Notes: generated by a model from the sequence alone, not told the origin. A DNA stretch of 64,000 nt from SXOA01 sp051004015 (GCA_051004015.1 JBPCKT010000063.1:124001-188000), one strand, 5' to 3'. Numbered from the stretch's first letter, positions 18,859 through 27,854 are shown. Translations and numbers: made by a program.

Positions 18859-19323
18859 ATGTCGTTTTGGGCAATTGACTACGACCTCAATGCGGATGCC
18901 ATGAGGGAAGCGAACTACTCAGACAACGATGCGGCACGGCTTCGCGACGCAGTCGAATGCTGTTTCGTGGAGCATTGCTTCGCCAAACTCGAAGGCGCTG
19001 GCCTCCACGCCAGTGATCGGAACGACGCGCTTTCGAACGCCTATTCGGCTTGCCTGGCTCTGACGGCGATTGCCGATTCCGAAAGGTTCATCAGCAGACT
19101 CAGTTTGTTTCGGGTCAACGACCTGACCAACCTCTTGCCTTTCCTGCACTCCGCCAAGTCACCGGCTTGCAGCCAAGAGAACGGTAATTCTGATTCGGAT
19201 GAACAGTCACGCGTTGGTTCTGCCCTGACTGCGGTCATTCAGGATCTCTTTTTTGACGGGCCGGAACACGGTCCGAAAAGACCTCATGCGCCCCTACGCA
19301 AACCATCTGCGAAAGCCAGCTAA
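18859..19323 (+). CDS. VapD-like (Cas2-related fold) protein with C-terminal extension
   Basis: A 154-aa protein. Residues 1-96 resemble the VapD family in order and spacing: opening strand SFWAIDYDL with an early Asp, a helix, AKLEGAGLHASDRND in place of the usual strand and turn, helix AYSACLALTAIAD, and the characteristic closing strand LSLFRVNDLTNLLPFL. VapD proteins are small endoribonucleases with a ferredoxin-like fold related to Cas2, often acting as toxins. Residues 100-154 are a polar extension not typical of the family. ATG 18859 follows AAAGGA. This is a fold-level guess from motif order; it could be an unrelated small protein. Confidence 0.45.
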   Translation: MSFWAIDYDLNADAMREANYSDNDAARLRDAVECCFVEHCFAKLEGAGLHASDRNDALSNAYSACLALTAIADSERFISRLSLFRVNDLTNLLPFLHSAKSPACSQENGNSDSDEQSRVGSALTAVIQDLFFDGPEHGPKRPHAPLRKPSAKAS

Positions 19324-19365
19324 ACCTTCTGTGACGATCATTTCGACCTGACCCTAAGTGCAAAC

Positions 19366-19755
19366 ATGGCTCGCCAGAATCGTTCTCCTCCGCCTGCTGC
19401 ACTCAAGCCGTCTGCTCCTCCGCCGCCGCCCGCTGCGCCAGAGCCGCAGCCGCTCTGGACTTTCTTTGTACGAATGTATTGGGCCATGATCGGACCTGGC
19501 CTGTTGGCCTTGTTCCTCCTACTGATGGCAATGCAAAAAGAGACATGGCTAGGAGGCATCGACATTGCGTTTGCTGTTTTCCTTTTGCTCGTCATTGTTG
19601 CCCGCTGGATTGATTTCCTCTACGCCGACCCGACGTTGACCACCGGCGAAGTCGCTACGGTGTCTCAGATTCGCAACCACTCTTTGTTTACCGTCATCTT
19701 GGGTCTTGCCTCGTGGATCACCGCGACCCTCCTTGGCATTTATGTCCTGGGCTAG
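19366..19755 (+). CDS. proline-rich N-terminus small membrane protein
   Basis: A 129-aa protein with a Pro/Ala-rich cytosolic-looking N-terminus (residues 6-29, including PPPPPAAPEPQP), then three hydrophobic segments near 38-56, 65-82 and 105-128. No family recognised. It ends 20 bp before floA and begins 42 bp after the VapD-like gene, so it is probably in the same operon. Its position in front of floA is where NfeD-type partners are often found, but the sequence does not show an NfeD OB-fold. Confidence 0.7.
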   Translation: MARQNRSPPPAALKPSAPPPPPAAPEPQPLWTFFVRMYWAMIGPGLLALFLLLMAMQKETWLGGIDIAFAVFLLLVIVARWIDFLYADPTLTTGEVATVSQIRNHSLFTVILGLASWITATLLGIYVLG

Positions 19756-19775
19756 CGCCAGATCGAGTGAAAAGA

Positions 19776-20834
19776 ATGCTGCCGATGTTCGAACCATTAG
19801 CTCAAGCCGGCGGCCTTGCAACAGGGATTGCGGTCGTCATCGCCTTTCTGCTGATTCTCCTGGTCATCGCAAGCGTCGTCCTTGCGCAATATTTTCGCTA
19901 TTGGATGCAATCCTTCCTGACGGGAGCCGGCATCACTCTGTGGGACCTGATCGGGATGACGTTTCGCAAAGTGAACATCGGGGTCATTGTCAAATCCAAG
20001 ATCATTGCGGTACAGGCGGGTCTCAATGATCCGGAAATCACGAGCCAGGCGCTCGAGGCGCACTTCCTCGCCAATGGTAATGTGCCGCTGGTGATTCAAG
20101 CTTTGGTGGCGGCCAAGAAAGCCAAGTCCATACAGCTCTCGTTTCGAGAGGCGACCGCCATCGATCTTGCCGGCCGCAACGTCTTGGAAGCGGTGCAAAC
20201 GAGCGTCTATCCGAAGGTCATTGATTGTCCGCCGAAGGGGCGCGGAGTGTCGATGTTGGAGGCTGTCGCTCGGAACGGAATTCAAGTGAAGGCCAAGGTT
20301 CGCGTGACCGTGCGGGCGAATTTACAGAAACTCATCGGCGGTGCCGGCGAGGAAACCATCATTGCCCGCGTTGGTGAAGGGATTGTCAGCGCCATCGGGT
20401 CAGCCGATGACCACTTATCCGTGCTCGAAAACCCAGACTACATCTCAAAAGCGGTCTTGGCGCGACGGCTCGACGCGCAAACGGCGTTTGAGATTATTTC
20501 GATTGACATCGCCGAAATGAATGTGGGGGAAAACATCGGCGCTCGCCTTCGCGCGGATGGCGCGGATGCTGCTAGCCGGGTCGCTCGGGCCAACGCGGAG
20601 GGACGGCGGGCAATGGCCGTGGCCGCTGAACAGGAACAGCAGGCCCGCATCGAGGAAAGCCGGGCAAAACTTGTCGCGGCGGAGGCGGAAGTCCCCCAGG
20701 CTATGGCAGATGCGTTTCGGAGCGGACGCCTGCGGATTATGAACTATTACGAAATGCAGAATGTGCAGGCCGACACGGAGATGCGGGAATCCTTGGCACG
20801 GTGCTATGGCGTGGAAGCTTTGGGCCGCAAGTGA
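19776..20834 (+). CDS. floA: flotillin-like protein FloA
   Basis: A 352-aa bacterial flotillin of the FloA/YqfA (UPF0365) family that scaffolds membrane microdomains. An N-terminal membrane hairpin helix (about residues 15-38, VVIAFLLILLVIASVVLAQY) is followed by the SPFH-like body with RKVNIGVIVKSKI, NGIQVKAKVRVTVRANL, GAGEETIIARVGEGIVSAIGS and DIAEMNVGENIGARL. A Glu/Ala-rich coiled coil follows (about 265-320). A start at 19776 or 19785 is possible; both precede the membrane helix. It is flanked by membrane-protein genes on the same strand. Confidence 0.95.
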   Translation: MLPMFEPLAQAGGLATGIAVVIAFLLILLVIASVVLAQYFRYWMQSFLTGAGITLWDLIGMTFRKVNIGVIVKSKIIAVQAGLNDPEITSQALEAHFLANGNVPLVIQALVAAKKAKSIQLSFREATAIDLAGRNVLEAVQTSVYPKVIDCPPKGRGVSMLEAVARNGIQVKAKVRVTVRANLQKLIGGAGEETIIARVGEGIVSAIGSADDHLSVLENPDYISKAVLARRLDAQTAFEIISIDIAEMNVGENIGARLRADGADAASRVARANAEGRRAMAVAAEQEQQARIEESRAKLVAAEAEVPQAMADAFRSGRLRIMNYYEMQNVQADTEMRESLARCYGVEALGRK

Positions 20835-20840
20835 TGAGAA

Positions 20841-20984
20841 GTGCCTGAAAGCGAACTGAATCTGCAAAAGGTGGCTCAAATTAGTCTTTGGGAAATCTCT
20901 CGTTCGGTCATGGCCATCGCCCTGTTGGTTCTTTGCGTAGTCGTTCTTGTGATGACGACTCCGGCTCCCGAAGGTAAACAATGA
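20841..20984 (+). CDS. possible 47-aa single-pass membrane peptide
   Basis: A short frame from GTG 20841 to TGA 20984. It encodes a polar N-terminus (VPESELNLQKVAQISLWE), one hydrophobic helix (AIALLVLCVVVLVM) and a short polar tail. It sits between floA (6-bp gap) and the antiporter gene (26-bp gap) with no other coding use of this stretch. The ribosome binding site is weak. No homologue recognised; translation is unproven. Confidence 0.4.
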   Translation: MPESELNLQKVAQISLWEISRSVMAIALLVLCVVVLVMTTPAPEGKQ

Positions 20985-21010
20985 AATGAAACACGGCTCT
21001 TGAGAACCTT

Positions 21011-22549
21011 ATGTCGCACAAGGAAGAGTATTCCCCGCAAGTCGAACGTCGCTTGCTTGTCGCGATAGGCGCGGCCATCGTGCTGTATGCATTGGGTCTA
21101 GCGCTGGGATGGCCGCAAGCCGGCGCGGCCCTTATGAGCGGACACGACGGGCATCAGATTGAAAAGGAATCTCATGCTCTGCCGGAGCCTCCACCAACAT
21201 GGGCGGTGACGCCATTTGTGCTATTGCTGGGAGCGATTGCCGTCCTACCGCTGTTGCCCGCAACAAAGCATTGGTGGGAGAGCAATCGAAACCGATTTCT
21301 GGTGGCTGCTTCGCTTGGCCTGATCACGCTGGCCTACTACTTGGTACTCCACCGTGAGCCGATTGAGCGACACTTTTTAAGCCATGAGTTGATTCCACCA
21401 AGCGCTGGTGCCGTCAGTTGGTCGCTGCCTTGGACCATCTTCCAGAACGCCATACTGGGAGAATACGTTCCATTCATTGCGTTACTCTTCTCGCTGTACA
21501 CGATTTGTGGCGGCATCCGCATCAGTGGCGACCTGCCCGCGCATCCCTTCACCAACACCGCCTTCATTGCGATTGGCGGCCTGCTCGCCAGTTTCATCGG
21601 CACGACTGGCGCAGCGATGGTCTTGATCCGACCGTTGCTGGAAACCAACTCCGAGCGCAAACATGTCCGGCACACGGTGGTCTTCTTCATCTTTGTCGTC
21701 TGCAACTGCGGCGGCTGTTTGTTGCCGATTGGTGATCCGCCTCTGTTTCTTGGCTATTTGCAGGGAGTCGAGTTTCTGTGGACACTTTCGCTCTGGAAAG
21801 AGTGGGCGTTCGTAAACCTGTCGCTGCTCGCCATTTACTATTGTTGGGACCAGTTCTGGGCTTACCCTCGCGAGGCCAAACGCGACATCACTGCCGATGA
21901 ACGCCGCGTACGCAAATTGCAATTTCGAGGATTCTGGCTAAACATACCACTGCTCTTCGGCGTGGTGCTGGCAGTGGCGCTGTTGAGTCCCGGCAAACCC
22001 TTCCCCGGCACCCAGTGGCATCCCTGGCTATGGCTGCGAGAGATAGTGCAGCTGTTGTTGGTCGGCCTGTCGCTCTTGGCGGGGTCTCAAGTGGTTCGGC
22101 GCGACAACCGGTTTACCTATGCGGCGATTGTGGAAGTCGCCGCGCTCTTTTTCGGCATCTTCATCTGCATGCAGCCTGCCTTACAGATTCTCGATGTGCG
22201 CGGCGCATCACTGGGGGTCGATACGCCCGCGAAGTTCTACTGGTTCACCGGCGTTCTTTCCTCAGTGCTGGACAACGCGCCGACGTATTTGGTGTTCTTT
22301 AAGGCGGCTCAAGCGCAACACGCAGAAGGGCCGAACCAGGCAGGGGTGGCCGTCGAAATTCTCGCGGCCATCAGTTTGGGCGCGGTTTTCATGGGAGCGA
22401 TGACCTACATCGGCAACGGACCAAACTTCATGGTCAAGAGCATCGCGGAGCAGTCAGGGGTAAAGATGCCGAGCTTCTTCGGCTATCTGCTCTACAGTTT
22501 GGGAGTGCTACTGCCGCTGCTGATCTTGATGCAGTGGCTCTTTCTCTAA
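21011..22549 (+). CDS. NhaD/ion-transporter superfamily sodium:proton antiporter
   Basis: A 512-aa polytopic protein of the ion transporter (IT) superfamily, NhaD-like. About 12 hydrophobic segments are present. Typical re-entrant-loop motifs are FIGTTGAAMVLIRPLL (about residue 196-211), CNCGGCLLPIGDPPLFLGY (about 235-253), VLSSVLDNAPTYLVFF near 420 and GAMTYIGNGPNFMVKSIAE near 470. These match the TGTS/DNAPT-type ion sites of NhaD proteins, suggesting Na+/H+ exchange. Anion or citrate transport by a relative remains possible. It is the last gene of the floA run. Confidence 0.88.
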   Translation: MSHKEEYSPQVERRLLVAIGAAIVLYALGLALGWPQAGAALMSGHDGHQIEKESHALPEPPPTWAVTPFVLLLGAIAVLPLLPATKHWWESNRNRFLVAASLGLITLAYYLVLHREPIERHFLSHELIPPSAGAVSWSLPWTIFQNAILGEYVPFIALLFSLYTICGGIRISGDLPAHPFTNTAFIAIGGLLASFIGTTGAAMVLIRPLLETNSERKHVRHTVVFFIFVVCNCGGCLLPIGDPPLFLGYLQGVEFLWTLSLWKEWAFVNLSLLAIYYCWDQFWAYPREAKRDITADERRVRKLQFRGFWLNIPLLFGVVLAVALLSPGKPFPGTQWHPWLWLREIVQLLLVGLSLLAGSQVVRRDNRFTYAAIVEVAALFFGIFICMQPALQILDVRGASLGVDTPAKFYWFTGVLSSVLDNAPTYLVFFKAAQAQHAEGPNQAGVAVEILAAISLGAVFMGAMTYIGNGPNFMVKSIAEQSGVKMPSFFGYLLYSLGVLLPLLILMQWLFL

Positions 22550-23309
22550 CTTTCGTTCGCAATGAACGCTGTAACTCAACAATGGGGCGATGCCAGGACG
22601 AATGGGTATGCCCGGTATGGGAAGAATGGGACCACCAATGAGCTCAAAGCCCTGTTGGCTCGGCGGTCGTACCCACCCTGTCCCCTTTGTTCTCCCCTGG
22701 CCTGACCTAGCGCGCACCGTTGGGGCGAAGATGGGGCGGTTCTGGGCAGGCTGGAAGCCTACCCCACCGAAAGTACTAGACACTTAGGCAGAAGTGCCAT
22801 TTTGTATAATATGGGAACAAGGGGCGGAGCTCCGCGCGAGGACTAGGGAGGGTGAGGTCTTTGACATCCTGGTTGTGAGGGTAAGACGAGAGTTTTCAGT
22901 GTTCGGTTTTCAGTTTTCAGTGGGGACGGGCGAATCGCGCCCGAGGGGCTTTGAAAAAGAAGTTATCAGTGCCGGAAGTTTTGGTGAATCAAAATCGACT
23001 GAAAAGAGGGTGATGAATCAAGACTTACGGCGAGGGCCCTGGGTGGAACATGCTCTCCCATAGCGAGTTCGGTTGATTCATGAAGTCGTAAGTCCCGCGA
23101 GAACGGAACCTTGTGAATCATGCATCAAAGCACCCGTCAGGGGGGTTATCAAGGCTCCCGCAAAGAACTGGGGATGAACCGCGGAGAACGCAGAGGGGCG
23201 CAGAGAGAGTGGGACTGGGGCGGCGTTCAGGGAAAGGTGGTCGCCCTAAGGTCGGCCCAAGACCCTTACCCCGGCCCTCCCCCCAAGGGGAGAGGGGGAA
23301 GATGCGGCG
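22550..23309. other. intergenic region with repeats
   Basis: No credible gene is seen in 760 bp between the antiporter and the 23.3-kb repeat element. It holds a 28-bp palindrome-containing repeat (22740-22767), a divergent copy of an ACTTACG inverted-repeat unit (about 23022-23095) and several GTGAATC-like words (near 22982 and 23112). Short open frames here have no family features and composition unlike the neighbours. Confidence 0.5.
22740..22767. repeat. 28-bp REP-like repeat, copy 1
   Basis: Contains the palindromic core GGCTGGAAGCC. The whole 28 bp recurs exactly, in inverted orientation, at 36934-36961 inside the uracil-DNA glycosylase gene. Confidence 0.8.
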
Positions 23310-23535
23310 GCGAGGTTGGCAGAACTGGGCAACCGAGGCGAAGCGGGGATGAATAGAAAGGGGCTGTTTCGAATGGTTTATTCAGGGACTTACGGCGAGT
23401 GTGAATAGCGCAAGTATAGGAGATACATAGTGTTGCAGAGAGTGAATATGTCGTAAGTGACTGTGTAACATGATGTCAGAAATGTGAATAAAATGGCCCC
23501 TAGCAGGGGGCGGGTGAGGTTAGGAGAACGGTGCA
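23310..23535 (+). repeat. long intergenic repeat element, copy 1
   Basis: A non-coding stretch of about 225 bp that recurs at 54345-54571 on the opposite strand with roughly 80-85 percent identity by eye. It contains inverted motifs ACTTACGGCG (near 23388) and GTCGTAAGTG (near 23448), and three GTGAATA words (near 23399, 23440 and 23483). It ends in a GCGGGTGAGG segment and is followed by a degenerate GATTAA tract and then the phosphorylase gene. It may be a regulatory leader, a protein-binding array or a non-autonomous repeat. Confidence 0.75.
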
Positions 23536-23579
23536 AAGCGGGGACGGCGAGGTGGGGAGACCTGCGCCGAAGAGGGGAG

Positions 23580-23630
23580 GATTAAGATTAAGATGAAGAT
23601 TAAGAGTAAGAGTAGGAGTAGGAGTCTTGT
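23580..23630 (+). repeat. degenerate GATTAA/AGTAGG hexanucleotide tract
   Basis: About eight hexamer-like units, GATTAA drifting to GAGTAA and GAGTAG, immediately 3' of the long repeat copy 1. The opposite copy is likewise followed by a longer GATTAA tract (54222-54337). Confidence 0.7.
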
Positions 23631-23841
23631 CCTGCCGCACATTGCCTTTCCCAGCTTTCCCCTTCGGCAAGCTTTAACGGAGGAGTTTCTGCTGTTAATG
23701 GATGCTTTGCCCCTAACTAGGGCTGCATTCGTCGCGGGAACTCTTGACATGGCCTCTTCAATGTCGATAACAAGCGAGTATCAGGCGGCAAACTGTACCG
23801 GCGGGATGCCGCAACCCATACCGGCGGAGAAGGAATTCCAA

Positions 23842-26040
23842 ATGCCTCTTATGGAAGTCCCCGCGATGCCTGAATCCAGCACGCCGATGGCGGGCGAACT
23901 CTCGGCCCAGGCGCTGTATGACAAGTGCTACGCCCTGTCTCGGAATCTCTGGTGGACTTGGCACCCCGAAGTCACCAGCATCTTTCGGGACCTCGATCCG
24001 ATCCGCTGGCGGCAACTGGACCATAATCCGGTCGCTCTCCTCCGGGAGTTCACGCCGGATCGCCTGGCCACTCGCGCCAGCGAGATGGTCATGCACAGCC
24101 GCATCAACTACGCCCATCGGCGGCTGAAGGAGTACCTGGCGAATAAGCAGACCTGGGCGGCCACGCACGCGGGCGTGCTGGGCAACAAACCGGTCGCTTA
24201 CTTTTCGGCGGAATTCGGCCTGCACGAATCGATGCCGATCTACTCCGGTGGCTTGGGAGTCCTTTCCGGCGACCATGTGAAGAGCGCCAGCGGCCTGGGG
24301 GTCAACCTCGTCGGCATCGGCCTCTTCTACGATCAGGGTTACTTCAAGCAGCAGCTCGATGACGCCGGCTGGCAGACCGAAGAGAATCTTGACACCAAGG
24401 TCGAGAACCTGCCGATGGAGCCTGCCCTCTCTCCCGACGGCAAGCCGATCACGGTCCGCGTGGAGACCCGCAAGGGAGCCCTCTTCGCCAAGGTCTGGGT
24501 GATGCAGGTCGGGCGGGTCAAGCTCTACCTGCTCGATTGCAACGTGGATGGAAACAGCGACGAAGACCGCGAGCTCACCAGCCGACTCTACGGCGGCGAT
24601 GAGCGGACCCGCATCCGCCAGGAGCTGATCCTGGGGGTCGGCGGCGTGAAGGCTCTGCGGGCGCTCGGCATTCGCCCCGGCGTCTACCATCTCAACGAAG
24701 GGCACAGCGCTTTTGGCCCGTTGGAAGTCATTCGCGAGCGGATGCATGACGACGGCCTGGCCTTTGGTGACGCTCTCCGCGAAGTCGCCCGCCAGACCGC
24801 TTTCACCACGCACACGCCCGTCCCCGCCGGGCACGACCGCTTCCCCGGCGAGCTGGTCGAAGAGCATCTGGGCCCGCTCCGCGACCAGCTCGGCATCAGT
24901 TACGACCAGCTCATGGGGCTGGGCCGCGTCGAGCCGCAGAACACTGCCGAGCCGTTCACGATGACCGTGGTGGGGATGAAGATCTCCCGCCGGGCCAATG
25001 CCGTCAGCCAGTTGCACGGGCACATTTCGCGGCGGATGTGGGCCCAGCTTTGGCCCTGGAAGGTGGAAGAAGAAATCCCCATCGGCCACATCACCAACGG
25101 CGTGCATATTCCCACCTGGCTCGCCCAGCAGATGCTGCAGCTCTATGACCGGCATTTTGTCGCCAATTGGATTTACCGGATGGGTGAGCCGGAAGTCTGG
25201 CAGAGCATCCACAACGTGGACCCGGGCGAGCTGTGGGAAACGCACAACGCCCTCAAGAATCAGCTCCTGGCGTTCATCCGCCGCCGCCTCAGCCGCCAAA
25301 GCCGGCGGCGCGGGGAAAGCGACGAGGTGGTGGAGACGGCTCGCAACATTCTCGACCCGAACGTCCTGACGATCGGCTTTGGGCGGCGGTTCGCCACGTA
25401 CAAGCGGGCCACGCTGCTGCTTACCAACCCCGACCGCCTGGCGGCCCTCGTCAACGACAAGGAGCGGCCGGTGCAGTTCGTCTATGCCGGCAAGGCTCAC
25501 CCCAAGGATGAACCCGGCAAGAAACTGATCCAGCAGATTGCCAGGCTGCGAAAAGATCCGCGGTTCGCCAGCAAGATTGTGTACATCGAAGATTACGACA
25601 TGAACGTCTGCCGCCACATGATCCAGGGGGTGGACGTGTGGCTGAACAACCCGCGGCGACCGCTGGAAGCTTCCGGCACGTCTGGACAAAAGACCGTGCT
25701 CAACGGCGGGCTCAACCTCTCTATCCTCGACGGCTGGTGGGCGGAAGCCTATGACGGTGCGAACGGCTTTGCCATCGGCCACGGCCAGAGCCACGCCAAC
25801 GACGAAATCACCGACAAGCGGGATGCGGAAGACCTGTTCCGGGTGCTGGAGGAGCAGGTGGTTCCCATCTACTACGAGCGGGACGGGGATGGCCTGCCGC
25901 GGCAGTGGATCAAGCGGATGATGAACTCCATCAGCACGCTGGCCTGGCGGTTTTCCGCCCACCGCATGGTGATGGACTACGCCCGCCACTGCTACGTCCC
26001 CGCCGCCGGCGGGCTGAGCAGCGAGATGAGCGGGAAGTAA
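23842..26040 (+). CDS. glgP: alpha-glucan (glycogen/maltodextrin) phosphorylase
   Basis: A 732-aa GT35 phosphorylase of the alpha-glucan phosphorylase type that releases glucose 1-phosphate from glycogen or maltodextrin. Visible features are an N-terminal NLWWTWHPEV segment, VAYFSAEFGLHESMPIYSGG, YHLNEGHSAF, HTPVPAGHDRF, HITNGVHIPTW, GFGRRFATYKRA and the PLP Schiff-base Lys617 in ASGTSGQKTVLNGGLN. ATG 23842 is chosen because GAGAAGGA (23827-23834) precedes it. Upstream in-frame ATGs would translate the hexanucleotide repeat. It is a single gene with the repeat element as its 5' flank. Confidence 0.93.
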   Translation: MPLMEVPAMPESSTPMAGELSAQALYDKCYALSRNLWWTWHPEVTSIFRDLDPIRWRQLDHNPVALLREFTPDRLATRASEMVMHSRINYAHRRLKEYLANKQTWAATHAGVLGNKPVAYFSAEFGLHESMPIYSGGLGVLSGDHVKSASGLGVNLVGIGLFYDQGYFKQQLDDAGWQTEENLDTKVENLPMEPALSPDGKPITVRVETRKGALFAKVWVMQVGRVKLYLLDCNVDGNSDEDRELTSRLYGGDERTRIRQELILGVGGVKALRALGIRPGVYHLNEGHSAFGPLEVIRERMHDDGLAFGDALREVARQTAFTTHTPVPAGHDRFPGELVEEHLGPLRDQLGISYDQLMGLGRVEPQNTAEPFTMTVVGMKISRRANAVSQLHGHISRRMWAQLWPWKVEEEIPIGHITNGVHIPTWLAQQMLQLYDRHFVANWIYRMGEPEVWQSIHNVDPGELWETHNALKNQLLAFIRRRLSRQSRRRGESDEVVETARNILDPNVLTIGFGRRFATYKRATLLLTNPDRLAALVNDKERPVQFVYAGKAHPKDEPGKKLIQQIARLRKDPRFASKIVYIEDYDMNVCRHMIQGVDVWLNNPRRPLEASGTSGQKTVLNGGLNLSILDGWWAEAYDGANGFAIGHGQSHANDEITDKRDAEDLFRVLEEQVVPIYYERDGDGLPRQWIKRMMNSISTLAWRFSAHRMVMDYARHCYVPAAGGLSSEMSGK

Positions 26041-26045
26041 CAGGG

Positions 26046-26071
26046 TGGCATGCCCACGGCTTTGCGTGGGC
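26046..26071. repeat. palindromic intergenic repeat
   Basis: A CCCACGGC...GCGTGGG hairpin-forming repeat just after the phosphorylase stop. Similar palindromes with CCCACGGC and GCCGTGGG arms occur at 41081-41290. It could also work as a terminator stem, but no T-run follows. Confidence 0.5.
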
Positions 26072-26140
26072 GCGGAATTGACATTGTTGCCTGGTGCTCC
26101 TTGGGGTAGCATCCCCCGCTAACCTTGCTAGCGGTGTCCC

Positions 26141-27133
26141 ATGAGCACAATCCTGGTCGAAGCGCGCAAAGACGCCAACGTGCGCCCAGCGCTCGACCTG
26201 ATTGCCAAGACCTGCCGCGGTTTGGGGCACGACGTGTTCCGCTGGCGCGGGCCACTGTCGGGCCGGGTTCCTTATTGGCGGCATCCGTTTGATTGCGACC
26301 TGGCCATCCTCTTCAATGGCACGCACGTCAAGTATTGTCCGGCGCTCGCGCGCCTGAAGCAGATTGGGGCGAAGTTGTTGTTCGTGGAGCTCGGCTGGTA
26401 TCCCCAAAAGGGAACGGTACAGATCGACCGGGCGGGAATCAACGCCCGCGCGAGTTGGGCCGGCGAGCCGCTGACGGTTGATGGGACTAGGCCTTTGAAA
26501 GTCCGCACGGCGGGCGACCTGCTGGTGCTGATGCAACTGGATAGCGACACGCAGATTACCGAGTTGTCTCCGTGGTTCGCCAACATGCGGGGGTTTGTGA
26601 CGCACGTCTGCCGCCACTCGGCCCTGCCGGTGCGAGTGCGGGCCCATCCACTCGCGCCCCCGGCTGCCGAGCTTGTTCGAGAAGTAGAGCAGCTCGGAGC
26701 GACATGGGACCACTCGGCATCTCTCGCGGATGCGCTCGCCGGGTGCAAAGCCGTCGCCTGCATCAACTCTTCCAGCGGAATTGATGCGCTTGCGCGGCGG
26801 CTGCCGGTGCTGTGCTACGGCTTGGCCATCTATCGCCACTTGGGAGCGGTCTATTGCCTGACAGGCTGCGAACAGGAAACCCGCCTCGCCACCGAGCAAC
26901 TCGCTACCGGCAACTGCCCCCTGTTCGAAGAACGCAGCGATGCGGCCGCGATGCGAGCCCTCGACCATCAGTGGTCATTCCACGAAATCTCACAGCGGCT
27001 GCCGCCGATGATTGAGGCGCAACTCCCCTCCCCCGCAACTCGCGCTGCCCGCAAGTTTGGAATCGTTCCGACGCTGCTGCGTTTCGTCCGCGACTTGCCT
27101 GAACATCTCCTTGCCCGCCGCCAGGCTGCCTGA
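26141..27133 (+). CDS. capsule-polysaccharide-biosynthesis-like glycosyltransferase
   Basis: A 330-aa protein with a GT-B-like layout. The N-terminal half has LAILFNGTHVKYCPALARL and LLFVELGWYPQKGT. The C-terminal half has VRVRAHPLAP and the nucleotide-sugar region CKAVACINSSSGIDALARRLPVLCY split over residues about 205-230. The SSSGIDAL motif matches capsule synthesis (KpsS/KpsC, LipB) proteins that transfer Kdo-type or other sugars. It is the first gene of a three-gene operon with a methyltransferase (7-bp gap) and a sulfotransferase, which points to surface glycan decoration. Confidence 0.65.
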   Translation: MSTILVEARKDANVRPALDLIAKTCRGLGHDVFRWRGPLSGRVPYWRHPFDCDLAILFNGTHVKYCPALARLKQIGAKLLFVELGWYPQKGTVQIDRAGINARASWAGEPLTVDGTRPLKVRTAGDLLVLMQLDSDTQITELSPWFANMRGFVTHVCRHSALPVRVRAHPLAPPAAELVREVEQLGATWDHSASLADALAGCKAVACINSSSGIDALARRLPVLCYGLAIYRHLGAVYCLTGCEQETRLATEQLATGNCPLFEERSDAAAMRALDHQWSFHEISQRLPPMIEAQLPSPATRAARKFGIVPTLLRFVRDLPEHLLARRQAA

Positions 27134-27140
27134 CTATCCG

Positions 27141-27854
27141 ATGACCAACAAACCCCTGCTCGCCGAAGAAACCCTGGACAAGCTGCTCCAGTCGTATAGC
27201 TTCGAATCCGTGCTGGACGTCGGTTGCGGCACCGGCCGCCACTCGCGACTGTTCCAGCAGGCGGGCAAACAAGTGACGGCGATCGACATCTATCCCGGCC
27301 TCGAAGATGCCGTCAAGGCGGACTACCTGCGGCACGAATTCGCCGCTCCGTTCGACTGCGTGTGGGTCTCGCACGTCCTGGAGCATCAGCTCAACGTCAA
27401 CCAATTCCTCACCAAGGTCTTTCGCGATCTCAAGGAAGGAGGCATCCTGGCCCTCACCATCCCGCCCCTGAAGCACGAGATTGTCGGCGGCCATGTCACC
27501 CTCTGGAATGCCGGCCTGCTGCTGTACAACCTGATCCTCGCGGGTTTCGACTGCTCCCAGGCCGCGATCAAGTGCTATGGCTACAACATCGGCGTCATCA
27601 CGGCGAAGAAATCAGCCGCCATTCCTTGGAGCCAGCTCAGGTACGACACCGGGGACATTGAGACGCTGGCCCCGTTTTTTCCCAACGTCGATGGGATGCA
27701 GTGGGCCCAGTCCTTTAACGGGCGGATCAAGCAGCTTAATTGGGACCGGCCCGGCATCGAGTTTCACGCTGAGCGAGGGTTCAAGCCCTGGCTGCGCCGC
27801 TTAATGGGACGCGATCACGCCAGGCCAATACGACACCGTTCTCAAGCCGCTTGA
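27141..27854 (+). CDS. class I SAM-dependent methyltransferase
   Basis: A 237-aa methyltransferase with the SAM-binding motif I VLDVGCGTGRHS, the acidic motif II end VTAIDIYPG, and post-motif strands CVWVSHVLEH and LKEGGILALTIPPL. The substrate is not predictable. The position between a capsule-type glycosyltransferase and a sulfotransferase suggests methylation of a surface polysaccharide or its lipid-linked precursor. ATG 27141 is chosen because it starts just after the preceding stop. A longer in-frame ATG at 27012 would lie inside the upstream gene. Confidence 0.88.
   Translation: MTNKPLLAEETLDKLLQSYSFESVLDVGCGTGRHSRLFQQAGKQVTAIDIYPGLEDAVKADYLRHEFAAPFDCVWVSHVLEHQLNVNQFLTKVFRDLKEGGILALTIPPLKHEIVGGHVTLWNAGLLLYNLILAGFDCSQAAIKCYGYNIGVITAKKSAAIPWSQLRYDTGDIETLAPFFPNVDGMQWAQSFNGRIKQLNWDRPGIEFHAERGFKPWLRRLMGRDHARPIRHRSQAA

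Noticed and set aside
22590..22787. Met/Gly/Pro-rich 65-codon frame after the antiporter gene
   Set aside because: No ribosome binding site, low complexity at the start, and the 3' half is made from the 28-bp repeat. It could be the tail of a decayed gene but there is no support.
23310..23535. tmRNA or RNase P RNA
   Set aside because: The stretch begins near a GGGGCTG word, but none of the conserved cores of tmRNA or RNase P RNA could be found, and the element occurs twice.
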